From NCBI GenBank assembly GCA_029207755.1, contig JARCOQ010000016.1:12235307-12299306 (forward strand): a DNA stretch of 64,000 nt, read 5' to 3'. A program made the position numbers and the translations under genes. Below, one piece after another: positions 37,158-48,987 of this stretch. Under the pieces are notes generated by a model. It did not search any database, was not told where the DNA came from, and saw only the letters and a list, made by a program, of their open reading frames with translations. How positions within the stretch are numbered: position 1 is the first letter of the stretch; every line of letters begins with the position of its first letter. Source of the stretch: Chamaea fasciata. Its lineage: Eukaryota > Chordata > Aves > Passeriformes > Sylviidae.

Positions 37158-39729
37158 AAAAAAGATGTTCCAGTATCTGTATTTTTTCAGAAGACACTCA
37201 CATCTTCATACATTTGTCACCACATTGGACCCTTTCCCAGCTCTCCCTAGTGATGGTCAAGAAGGGAGAAAGCCCTGATTGTTCTGTGAAATTACACAGT
37301 GAATTCCACAAGAACAAGACTTGGCAGTGGTCACCTGGAGGCCCTCAGGAAGCTCTGTGAGCTTCCACTTCCCCATCACTCCCTAACCCTGACTTGCTCA
37401 CAGGGTTATTTCTGCTGCACACACCTCAACACATTAACACTCCTGTGAATAAATAAGGAAAAAGAAGCAAGGCTCTTTTTCAGGGCAAGAAGGGTTCTCA
37501 AAGCAGAAATGTTGCACGTATGGGGGGTTTTCAGTCACTTTACACAAAGCGATACAAACAAAACCTGCCAAATAAATCCCACTTTGCTAAGGCTTATTTA
37601 TTTCACTTTACCTTGTGTTTCTTCATCTCTCTTTTCCATGACCTCTTATCTGCCTTTTCCTGATCACAGGCTATTTTTGATCCATGCTTCAGCGTTTCAG
37701 ATCCTATCATCAATATTAACACTAGGGGAAAACTTGAGGAAATGTGATTGTATCTACTGAGTGCCAGGATCCTAATTCAGGAAAGCACTTCGGTATGTGC
37801 TGTACTGTAATTTCAGTGCCTCCTTGAACAGGAAAATTGCTAAACACATGACAAAATGCTTCTTTACTGGAGGCTGTCAAATGAAATACAATTAATTACA
37901 ATTTGTAGCATGAAACTTTACAGCACTGTGGCTTTAAAAGAACTGAAGAATTGGTGTATTCACTGTTTATGTTTTGTTGCGTATTGTATATTTAAGACAA
38001 TAATTCTGTAAGCTCAGTGACGATTATCAAGGGAAAATTAAGGTCAGGTAAGGGTCGCCCACATGCATTTTGTTTGCAGTTCTGCCCTTAATATAATCAG
38101 TTATCTCCACCAATAACACACCACGATCACTCATTCCCCACAGTGTAGAGGTTGGAGAGGAGCCCACGTTTGCCTTGTATTCCAACCTGTGCCTTTCTGC
38201 TGGGACTTCAGGACCAGTGTCCCCTCAGACTGTGGGTGTGACTGAACACCCTTCCCCGTGCCCCGCAGAACTGAGCCCTGCCCTACGTTATGCCCTAGGC
38301 CATGCAGCAAAATGAGGCTTGCTCTCGCATTTGCGCAGTTGTGGGGATGTGGGCATCGTGAGGCTGATGGGAACAAACCAAGCCAGATGGAAGCATGGGA
38401 TGGATGCTCCTGTTGTTGGGACATCCAGAGGCACGGGACGCTTTGCCAAAGCCATGCACACAAACACATGCTGTCACACATCCAGCAGCACCTCTAAATT
38501 AAGCCTCAGCTGAGCTGCTGAAGAAGGGATATGCAAAAATCACTAAAGAGCTAGCCTGTGCTTTAAGCGTTTTTCCTCCTACTTCACAAAATTTGACAGC
38601 CAAAAATGGCAGACAAGGCTTCAGAGTGCTGATTATTTAAATAGATTACTTTACAAATGTCACTCTTTGCAAACACATAGGCAACATGATTGCTGTTTCT
38701 TTCAGCACAGTATTAGAAACAGACTCAATAAATGGGATGCTTAAAAAAAAAAATCCAAACATTTATGAATCGTTTGAACCTACTGTACTGTGTCTTGTTT
38801 ACTGCTGCTCTAGGAAGCTTTTCTTAAAATAACGTGTTAAGTCTCAGAGGGATTATCCTGAAATGAAATTTTTAATAACAGCAAAATAAACTCATCCTTC
38901 ACAGTGCTCTGTGTCTCATGACTTACTGTTAACTCTCACCTCTCCTCCCATCGTACATCTGTATCTACTAGCAAAATTTTATTACCTCCTACTCCAATTT
39001 CAGCTATCTGAAGCAGAGTTATGCTTCATACATGTTATCCAGGAAAGAAATTAGATACCTAAATAATTCTGCAGATCTAAAAATCTTACCCATGATGGCT
39101 CACAACAGTAGGAGGCCAAGACAAACTCCAGAAGGGAAAACTGAAGGAATGAGGATTGCACTACTACAAGGAGAGAAGGCTGAGGATGATGTTGCTATCT
39201 TTAGGTAGGTAATGGCCCACTAGGCAAAGGGTGGAAATAATCCATTTTGTATGCCCACTCTCCATAAAAAAAGTGGCAGGTTAAATTACACAAGAAAAGA
39301 TTTTTAACTCAGGCATTGGGGAAAAGAAACCCTCCCAGTGCAAGTGAAAAATGCCTGCAGAGGTTAGAGAGTGAGTGCCTGTTGTTCCAGAATGGGCTCA
39401 GCAAACCTCTCTCAGGAATGATGCAGGCAAAGTTGATCTTGCTTTCAGACAGAAAAGCAGATTATGTGATTCCACAAGGTTTCTTCCTCCCCTATTTCCT
39501 CCGTGTCTTCGATATATATCTCTTCTAGGAGGTAGCACACTTCAAGAGCTTCCTCATTTGTTTGAGGATATCTTGCATTTTTAATCTCGCAGACAGAAAA
39601 CCCAGCAGAAAACAGTGGCCAGGAGCAAAAATAAAGAGAAATAAAGCCCTGCAATGTCCAAACTGCAAGGGTAATTAAACATGCAAACAGTTCAGTAGGG
39701 CAGCAGTGAACTGAGGGAACCAAAATTTC
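36997..39729. other. unique non-coding sequence
   Basis: Apart from the poly(A) at 37118-37155 there is one GC-richer patch at 38130-38500, with overlapping frames on both strands (116 codons minus, 79 plus). None is recognisable and they look like chance openness in GC-rich DNA. The rest is AT-rich background. Confidence 0.5.
37118..37155. repeat. poly(A) run of 38
   Basis: An uninterrupted A38 followed by CCAAAAAAG. It lies about 120 bp beyond the CR1 copy at 36732-36996. CR1 elements do not end in poly(A) and that copy runs the other way, so the two are unrelated. Confidence 0.9.
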
Positions 39730-39872
39730 TTGGATGTTTAAAACAAGATTAAGTATCTTCCAAAAGGTCTGCTTTAACCAAGCCTCCAAGTTCTGCAGCA
39801 TGTACATTCAAGGGGACAGGCTGAATTAGCATAATGATCCTTCCTGGCTTGAACATCTTTGAATCCATGAAC
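39730..39872 (+). mobile_element. ancient CR1 3' tail
   Basis: In order: 'tggatgtttaaaacaagatt', 'aagtatcttccaaaaggtc', 'tgctttaacc', a diverged middle, 'taatgatccttcctggctt' and 'atctttgaatccatgaa'. This matches the old amniote CR1 tail known from turtles and crocodilians (a TCTTTCTAAAAGATATGCT block and a final ATGATCC...TTCTGGCCTTAAAATCTATGAATC). The end near 39872 fits the degenerate 8-bp terminal repeats. Its divergence is clearly greater than in the copies at 1510 and 47846, which implies an insertion old enough to predate birds or to be early in their history. No coding part remains recognisable. Confidence 0.7.
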
Positions 39873-39962
39873 TAGAAATCCCTCTTAACAAGAAAATTGT
39901 CTTGTATAAATGTATACTATACGTTCACATTCTAATTGTGAAAGTGAAAAAATAATAATAGT

Positions 39963-39978
39963 AAAAAAAAAAAAAAAA
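39963..39978. repeat. poly(A) run of 16
   Basis: A simple A homopolymer about 90 bp beyond the ancient CR1 tail. CR1 does not add poly(A), so no connection is inferred. Confidence 0.85.
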
Positions 39979-41328
39979 GATAACAAAAGTCCCTCAGGTT
40001 TTGTTACATAAGAGAAATGGCTTTCACCAAAGGGTGTAGAATTAATTTTTAACAAAGTGTTCTGCCCTGACACAGAGAGAAAAAAAAAAAACCACATCAG
40101 GTTCAATTTGATTTTTCTATTTCTGCAGTGGGTAATATATAATCAAAGTCTCCTGTCCTGTTAGAGTACCAAAGCTAACTATTAAACAAAGTCACAAAGT
40201 ATGTACACAGGTTTTTCCCAAAAGGGTGTGAAGGGGAATTAACATTAACTACTTTATCATATTCTTGAATCACAACTGTTATTTAGCAAATAAAAACAAA
40301 AATCTTTCCTAATTTACAACTTGTATCCTCCCCTGCAAGGAAACACGGTGCTGAAGCAGGATTCTGCAAGCACACAGAAGAACAAAGAGGTAACCCTAAC
40401 AAATATTGAGAATGCAAGAGTATCAGTACATTCACAGATTAATTAAGAAATTAATTCTTTAGCTTTAGTCATTAGGTCAGGGAGTAACAGAGACACCACT
40501 TAAGCAGTACACTTGAACCCACCTCAGCAGCTAATAGTCATCATTCTCAAGAAATAATTCCAGAAAGATTTGAAATGCTTTCTAGCACACAGTGTTCCGT
40601 AAAAATACATCTGGGATCTGTTTCTGAAGGTGTCTGATTCCCGACTCACCATCTATTTTTGTGATGAGGATGCCGGATCTTTTTTTTTTTTTTGCGCAAA
40701 GGGATGGAAGCATGGTGACCAGAAAATAATTTTAATTAGTAAGATTAGAAAAGGTTATGCCATTTAGTAACAAAGAAGTGTTTTAAATTACATTAAAAAA
40801 AGAAAACATTTCTAAAAGACATGGTGAGAAATAGCAGAGGTGCATAGAATACCAGAAATGCCAAACATTGAGAAGAAAGATACATTACAAAGTCTTCAGA
40901 ATGGTTTCAAAAAAATAAAGCAATAGACAGATAATTCTGCTGTGTCAGTAAAGAAGTACTCAAAAAACCAAACAAAGCTATAAAATATGGGTTTAAATAA
41001 TTATGTAGTCTGGCTCTGATCCAGAACTACTTTTAAGTATTTCAGGTATCTGATCTTGACATATAGAACTCAAGGGAGGAAAATCTCTACAAAGCACTCA
41101 ACTAACAAAGTGAAAATGTAAACTAGAAATTCTCATCCCTCCTATCCAGAAGCGCAATGCTACACACATTTATTAATATTTTGAAATATTCTCTCCCATG
41201 CTAAATAAGACTTAAAGCACCACCTCTGCCCTCCTTGAGCTCCCATTTCTTATTGGAACCCAGAGAATAGAAATACCTCGCTCAGCATTTTGCTCTTATT
41301 CTTCTAGAAAAAGCACTTTCTGTTAAAA

Positions 41329-41346
41329 ATATATATATATATATTT
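41329..41346. repeat. (AT)n microsatellite
   Basis: About nine AT units in a row, flanked by A runs. Short simple repeat. Confidence 0.85.
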
Positions 41347-42136
41347 AAAAAATGAAACTAGCTTGATTCTGCAAGAACCAACCAATAATAATGCAAATGA
41401 CAAATCTGCAGCCAGACACCTTAAGCCAGGATTATGCCGACCTCAAGATGACCGCAGAGCAGCACATAAAAAGTACATTTCACAGCCACTTAAACAAGAC
41501 AATGCTCCTTGAGAACGAGCCCCAGAGATAAACACCTTGCCACCACCAGCCACCACGCACTGAATAAATTTTAGGCACATATATAGAACCATATGCTGTG
41601 TCAAGCAAGGTTCCAGGCACTCCTCAGAACTCCATCAGTTCCAGTGGACTAACAAAGAGGCATTAAAGAAATACTCTCCCACAGGAACAAATGTTTTCCA
41701 AAAAATGAGTGGAGCCCCACTTTTTTATTTTTTTCCCCTGTGAAATGCAGGTAACTGTGTCTCATCACCTGCACGTGAGACTTAGGACAAGCACTGCCCT
41801 ATTGCTGCCATGAGCAAAAATGATGTGAGATATTAAACCCAGCTTATATTCATCTAAAGACAAAGTTAAAAACATTATATGAAGAACTAAAGCCAGAGGA
41901 ACAGGGAAATACCCTTTATAGATTTGTGTCTTATTACAGGCAAATAAGAGTGAAATTACAAAGAGGTTTGGTTTAGAATTCTCTTGCATATTTCAGTGAA
42001 AAGACTCACTGGCTGCCCAGATCTTACAGACTGTTTACAGACCAGGCACAGAGCTTTTTACATTATTAAAAGCCAGGCATTACACAACAGCAAAGCAATG
42101 TCTATCATGCATTTTTGTGTCATCCCTCCCCATCCT

Positions 42137-42188
42137 AGAAAAGAAAAAAAAAAAGAAAAAAAGAAAAAAAAACCCAAAACAAAAAGGA
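42137..42188. repeat. A-rich tract with G and C interruptions
   Basis: A runs broken by single G, then ACCCAAAAC. Low-complexity sequence. The lysine-rich translation across it is artefactual. Confidence 0.8.
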
Positions 42189-45172
42189 GACTGATATGAA
42201 ATACCCACTGACATTTTTAGGTCAACACACATTCACAACGTCTGTATAATATTCTGATACAACAAAAATAGTCAATCACTGCAATTTTCTGCCAGCAAAG
42301 CATGCTTTTCCAGAATGGCCAACTCTAATGGGTTCAATTACAATACAAATCACAAAATATAAGAGTATCTGGTTCTCACTGTCTTTTTCAACAGTGGATG
42401 CTATCACATCACTGGAAATGGCAAATTCCACTCTCTGCATAAACATTTCGTACACGAGTTCAAAAGTCTGCAGTGCCTTCCTTCCTTCACTACCACTATA
42501 CCTCTGAAATCAAGAAGTAACTCACATTTCAGACATAATATGCAAAAAATATATCCCTGCAGTCATCATGAAGATTTGCCATCATAAAGCTGATTACAGT
42601 GACAATTACACTCAATGTGGAACATTACAAGGCACAATATCCCAAGCTTTTAAAGTCAGTTGGCAGCATTACACCGAATGCCTCTCAAAAATCAGATTTC
42701 AAGTGCTAGCATCCTTGAAATGCAAAATAAATTTGCTCCTGGATTGAAAGTGTCTCCTAAATCTATAGTTGTATATAGTATAGCTGTATCTTAAGGACAT
42801 GTGGGGGCACAGACTCTGAGCTGTCAGTCAGGTCTCCTTTGTTTTTCACACAGTGGCACTCAAAAACCTGCCACAGATCAAAGTTCACACGAACTTCCTT
42901 CTTTCCAAACCTGTGCTCCCCTGCTGGGAACACCCTCAGCAGCCTTGGCTTCCAGTACAGGATGTATATACTGGGCTTAATTGTGCCTAACAATTGTCTT
43001 GGCCAGTGGAAGGCATTTTCAGATGGGAAATGTGCACGAACATCTGTTACACTTCCCTGTGCCTGATTTTAACTGTTCCTTCACGGAGGAAGGCGTAAAA
43101 ATAAACACATTCATCTCTGCAGTAAAAAGCCCGTGCACTCACTGCAGTCAATCCAGCACAGGATGGCAGTTAGAAATGGCACTCAGAGAATCCTGCAATG
43201 GGGTGATTTCATTTCCTGTAATAGCAGCATTCAGAAGGTCTGAGTGGCCTTCAACAACATCTGTCTACAGAATCAGTCACCCCAGGAGCCAGTGAGGACA
43301 CTTTCCCAGACACACCGACCAGTGCTAGACTAAAACTGATCCATCTACTTCTTTTCTCACAGAAGGATCAGTTTTGAAAAATTTCTTTGGATATCAACAA
43401 TTTCAGGTAACCTTTAGAAGTGTTCAGAAATAAATCCTTACACACAAGGCTTGCCTTGATTTTATATTTAAGATTCTGAATGAGTAAACAAACTTGGAAC
43501 TACACTGAGTCATTTCTGCACACACTTCTTTAAAATGAATGGGAAAGACCAGAACTGAGTTGACAGGGGAACATCGAGGAAGGAGAACAATTTGCCAAAG
43601 CCTGGCTGGTCTTTTAAGAACTGGGCCTAACCCCAGCGGCTATGTTTCAGCGGGCCTCAAATCCTCCTGCATTTGGGTAGCAAAAGTGAGACAGATATTT
43701 ATGTTTTAAATTAAAAGAGATAACAAAGGGAACACGGAAGACAGATTTTTTTCTTTTTTAAGAGTTGATCACAGACAGTTTAAGATAGTTTCAGGATTTC
43801 AAGTTTGTTTCTCTGGTTTTAAATGTAAGGCCTCCCTCTAATCAGCAGTGTCTAGATGTAAGCTTTTTTTCAAAGTAATAATCAACAGTGTACTATATTG
43901 CTGTGTTCCAGAAGGAGGGGCTGCTCCAATGACATTTCATTTCCCTCAGTGAGAGGAAAGCTGGTGCAGAGTTTTCCATGTTCACCTCAGAGCAGACTCT
44001 TGCGTGACCTGTCACAACAGAACATGTTCCATTGCTCATTCTCCTGCCTCTGTCTCAGAACAAGGTAGAAGAGATTTCTGCACCTCTGAAGGGAACCTTC
44101 CTTGGAATGAAGAGCAAACAATGAACCCAATGCTCTTACAGCAGACACTTTCCAGCTACACAAACTAAAAAACCACTCTGTACTAATTAGCAGCTACAAA
44201 TGCGTAACAAAATATAAATTATTCAAGATACTGAGGGGATCAGACCTTTTCAAGTATAGCTCAGCCTCTCTAGAATCAAGTTTTGTTGAGATTCTCTTAA
44301 CAATCCTCACGGTTTTCTTAAGAATTTGCCTTTTCTGGTTTTTGTACACAAGGAGTCAGAATTCTCTTCCATCCTGGTGGGTTTTGATGGCTCTAAACAG
44401 TTTTCAGGTTCTGGGGGGTTTTTGTTTTGCTTTTTCGGTAACTGAAGTAAAAATATTTTCATTCTCACTGAGCACTGAAATACAGTTGAAGAGGTTTACT
44501 TTCTCTCTGTACCTCACCTGTTGGCAAGATATAAATTAATATTAAAAAAATACCATTTTTCAGTACAATTCCGAGTCAAAGAGAAAGAAAACCTAGCAAA
44601 AGTGAGTTTATTTCACTATAAAAAGCTGGTTTGTATTTATCGAAATATCTAAAATGTATCTCTAAAATCTTTTTGCATAAGCAAGACTAATACATCAGAG
44701 AAACAAAAACGAAAAATGTGGTCAAGGGCTAAACCAAATCTCCCAAAAATAACACCAAAACAAACCCTGTACACATAAAATAAACATCCAGCACCTAGAG
44801 AATAAGGAACCATTTTGCACAGAGAGTAAACACCTTCAAACTTGCTCTCACTTATCTGAAGCAGGTCCCACTGCACAGATTCTGTTCAGCATCCAGCTGA
44901 TCGAAGCTGAATCCCCTGAGCTGCCCTGACAGAGCAAAGTTATCCCCAGGGAGTAGCAAAGGACTTCTCAGGTTTGCTAACTCACTTCAGTCAGCACCAC
45001 ACTGAGGCTAGCAGGGAAAGAAAGAATGATTCATTCTGTGTTATTATCTCCAGGATCATTCACAAATGCAGGAAGATATGCTTTCCCTCACCCCTAGTCA
45101 CCTTTTATTTCTCAACTAAATGCCATCCGGCTTTTAACCAACTACGGGGCTAGAGCTTTTAAAAAGCCTGAC

Positions 45173-45227
45173 TTTGTTTTGTTTGGTGTTTTGTTTTTTT
45201 GGTTTTTGTTTTGGTTTTTTTTTTTTC
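45173..45227. repeat. T/G-rich tract
   Basis: T runs interrupted by G and GG, ending T12 CCC. It is the reverse-strand form of the A/C tracts. Confidence 0.8.
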
Positions 45228-45824
45228 CCTAAACCTGTTCTTATCATTCTCTTTGGAATACTCACTCATGTTTAGGTTCTGTTTTAACATAATCGTAAGG
45301 TTTTTTCTGGAATGGAAGTAAAATGTTTGGAAATTCCCTTTTTTCTCTTTCTTGGTTTCAAGTGTCAATATGATTTGCTCTCAAAGTGTTTGAAACATGC
45401 TCATATTCAGCACAACTGTCAGTGAAAATGAAGACAGCTGATGTGTACCTGCACAGCTGCTGGTAATTTACAGAGAAACCCTTGGATTTGCATTTTGGCA
45501 GAACTCTTTTGCCTGGGTTGGATGTTTGGAAGCTTACATGTCTAAAGATGTCTGGAGATGCATTTTATTGAATTTGCTATGTATTAAAATGGTACAGAGA
45601 AAGCAAAGTGTCGCAGACATTTATCATAACAAACCAATATATGAACAATCTGCCCCTCGCTTCTCCATGACTTTTAAATGCTACTAATTAGCAAACAGGA
45701 GGGCACTACATGCTTTGCAATAATATGGCAAAGTGAGGACAGAGACATAACAAAAGTGTACTTCCAGCTCTATAAGATGAAAAAGCCTTGGGATAAGCAT
45801 TAAATCACCATTTTATTCCGTCAG

Positions 45825-45888
45825 AATTAAACAAACAAACAAAACCCAAAAAACAAACAAACCCACCATACCACCAAAACACAATAAA
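45825..45888. repeat. (AAAC)n / A/C-rich tract
   Basis: Starts with several AAAC units, then AAACCCAAAAAAC and ACCACC patches. It belongs to the same dispersed class as 23826 and 51770. Confidence 0.82.
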
Positions 45889-47845
45889 GCAGCAGCATAG
45901 CTTAGATCAGTTCACTGCTCCAACGACTTTTATCTTTATCTTTAGAAGTTGCTTTGACAGAAGGATACTTACCGAAGTCTGAATAACTTATCCTTGATGA
46001 CTAACCTTCCTTGAAATGCACCATGTTTTATTTAGTTCAAGGCCTCAAATATAATGAGAATGTGAACCATTCTGACTTGAATATAGACAAGAGACTTACT
46101 TCCTCAGCTTGGTCAGCAACAAAACAATATGTAGATTTAAAAACAAAATTACATTCTTTACTGATATGTTAAGCCCATCAGGACTGAAAAAGTAAGTCAT
46201 TCTCCAAGCCCTCTAGGTCATGCAGCTGTCCTCTAGAGAAAGAAAAGGAACCAGGATGTCAGAATTTACCCTAATCCACGATAACCTGAGTCTTGTGAAA
46301 CACAGGTGGACAGTCTGCCATGGAAAATTTACCTGCGTCAGTTTCCAATTATATATTTACAGTGTTCATAACCTGTCACTACACTAAAAAACCCCCAACA
46401 TTTTTCAAGTTATCTGTGATACCTGATTGTCAATTATTTGACAGGTGTGGTTCCAGCATTCTTAGGAAGTAACAGAGCAATTAAAGACAATTTCCAATTA
46501 GTTCAGGTGCAAGTACTTAAACCTGAAATAATTACACCCTTACCATATTTTTTGCACAACCTGATGTACTGAAATAGACATTTCATGTGTTTTTACAACA
46601 CCCTCTTTGAAACCAGGTCTGAGGAAACAGTTACCTGCACACCTCAGTTAAAGCAAGCAAGCAGACAAGCCAAAAGATGTATCTGAACTGGGTTTCTAAC
46701 ATTAGCTCATGGAACACAAGATAACTTATCAGAGGGTAAATAGGTGAAAAATTCAAGCAAACTCCATTAAAATGACTGTTCTATATTTAGAAGTACAAGC
46801 ATATTTTTATATCAGCTGTGAATCATTCTACTGAAAGCAGAACTTCAAAGTTGTATCTCCTGTCATAATCTGGCCATCAGAAGTTTTATTACTGACGATT
46901 ATGCATGAGTCAGAAAAAAAGAAAAAAAAAAAATCAGCTGAAATTCCAGATCCTTGGAAACAGCAGTATCAGCTTGCTGGCTTCTAGCTGGGGGAGCCAA
47001 GTTAAACAATCAGCTTTAACAGAGAATCCAAATCTTAAAAGCTTTATCTTACTTGGGGGGATGAAAAAATAAATAGAACTTACACTAATGAAAGCTATTT
47101 CATGTCTAGAAATTATTCTTTTCTTACAAACTCAAATATTCTTGTATTTATTCCCCTTAAAAACCCCTGCAGTCAGAAAGGTGCAGATTTACCCAGTTTT
47201 TGCCATACTAAAACACTCAATTGGAGTGTACTATCCCACACACAAGCTAGTGACCATAATCACACATCATCATATCTAAAATTCACTAATACTGATATCA
47301 CATGAAAAGTGAAAAAGGAAAAAAAAATGTGCCTGTTGAGTGTCAGATGAAATCTGGCAGATGGAAAAAGCCCTGACTATAACACAGCATCGACTGAGCG
47401 GATAGAATAAGAGGTGAAAGAGGTAACACAGCCTTGCCTTAGCCACTGGAATTATGTCACCCATTGGTTTCCAAAATAAACGCCAGTGAGAAAAAATTAC
47501 GCAGGTGGCAGGGCAGAATAACTACTTGTTTCTTAGCTGAAGTAAAACTATTTAGACAGGCTATTCACCTTATTACAATTGTCTTTTTGGTCAATGGGAA
47601 CAACATTCCATGTCATTACCCTCCCTCTTGCCCCTGCGGGTTCACTCACCAGGTATTGGATAATATCTGCACTTATTAGCAAGAAATAAAGGCAAGTTAA
47701 AAGAACATAAACTGTCACAATAGCAATAACCAAATACTTCCAAGCTGTCTGCAGCCTCTTGAGCAGCTGACAGGTTTCATGGACAATGCTTATTGGCTAT
47801 ACTGCTTGATCCATGGATTCAAAGGAAAAATAATTTAACCTGTTG

Positions 47846-48987
47846 TATGGAGGAGATCATCTCGAGTGCCATCCAAAGGCACAAACAGGACAACGAAGCC
47901 ATCAGGCCCGGCCACCATGGGTTTAAAAAGGCAGGTCCTGCTTGGCTGACCTGATCTCCTCCTAAGGTGACCTGATCAGTGGATGAGGGGAATGGCTGTG
48001 GATGTGTCTGCCTGACACCGTTTCCCACAGAACTGTCCAGGAAACCGGCTGGTCGTGGCTTGGATGGGTGCAAAGTTCTCTGTGAAGAACTGGGTGATGG
48101 CCAGGCCCAGAGAGTGGGCAGTGGAAGAGCCTCCAGCTGGGGCAGGTCACCAGCAGGATTCCCCAGGGCCCAGGACCAGGATGAGCTCTGCTCAACATCT
48201 TTATCCAGGCCCTGGACAAGGGGGTTGAACATCCCTCAGGAAGTCGGGGATGACACAAAGGTCCTGCTGGAGGGTGGGAAGGCTCTGCAGAGGGCCCTGG
48301 CATGGCTGGCTGGGCCAGGAGCAGTGGCCACAGGAGTCCAAGCCCTCTTTGGCCACCAGAAGCCCCTGCAGCAGGAAAGGCCCTGGGGGTGCTGAACATG
48401 ATTTAGCATGATTAGCCATGACACCTGGCTTGTACTGACCACAGTGTGACCAGCAGAACCAGGGACAGTGACTGACCCCTTTGCTGGGCACTGCTGAGGC
48501 CACACCTCAAATCTTGGGTCACTTTCAGGCCCCTCCCAACAAGAAGGACACTGAGGGGCTGGAGCATGTCCAGGGCAGGGAACAGATCTGGGGAAGGGGC
48601 TGGAGCACTCAGAGCAGCAGGGGCTCAGCCTGGAGAACAGGAGGCTCAGGGGGAACCTTCTCATTCTCTACAATTCTTGGCACAAGGTTCCAGACAGGTG
48701 GGGGTCGGGCTCTGCTCCCAAGCAACAGAACAAGAGGAAATGGCTTCAGGTTGTACCAGGGGAGATTTAAATTGGATGTTAGAAAGGGGTTGTCAAGCAC
48801 TGGAACAGGCTGCCCAGGGAAATGGTTGAATCATCATCCCTCGAGGTATTTTAAAAGGGGAAATTAAAAATTAAGGGTAGATGTGGCACTTAAGGACATG
48901 GATTAATGTTGTACTTGGCAGTGCTGGGTTAACAGTCAGACTTGAAAATCCTAAAGGCCTTTTCCAAGAAACAATTCTATGATTCAT
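47846..48987 (+). mobile_element. CR1 LINE, ORF2 3' part plus 3' end
   Basis: The most complete CR1 copy here. Fragments of the reverse transcriptase appear in order but in shifting frames: EIISSAIQRH and HGF near 47850-47930, a shortened DTVSH region near 48025, a PQG motif (usually GVPQG) near 48155, and GDDTK at about 48247-48261 where the family has FADDTK, so the catalytic aspartate pair is still readable. RPHL follows near 48500. The last part carries 'ggaaatggcttcaggttg', 'ggaacaggctgcccaggg' and 'ccctcgaggtatttt', and ends with one ATTCTATG unit at 48974-48981, the CR1 terminal 8-mer. Several in-place deletions and frameshifts leave it inactive. Long frames on both strands (up to 145 codons) are by-products of its high GC content. 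Confidence 0.95.

Larger units (their letters stand above)
39873..47845. other. unique non-coding sequence
   Basis: About 8 kb without a supported gene. It contains A or T runs (39963-39978, about 40680-40693), an (AT)n stretch at 41329-41346, A/C or T/G tracts at 42137, 45173 and 45825, and a p53 half-site-like GAACATGTTC at 44020-44029. 45590-45760 has the look of a possible conserved non-coding element. Open frames stay at 104 codons or fewer. Confidence 0.5.

Noticed and set aside
38131..38497. Overlapping frames (116 codons minus, 79 plus) in a GC-rich patch
   Set aside because: Openness on both strands fits base composition, and there are no known domains.
44020..44029. GAACATGTTC as a p53 site
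   Set aside because: Only one half-site is present, with no second decamer adjacent.
47819..48867. Cluster of frames of 128-145 codons on both strands
   Set aside because: They are by-products of the GC-rich CR1 copy at 47846-48987. The genuine CR1 frame is broken by shifts and deletions.
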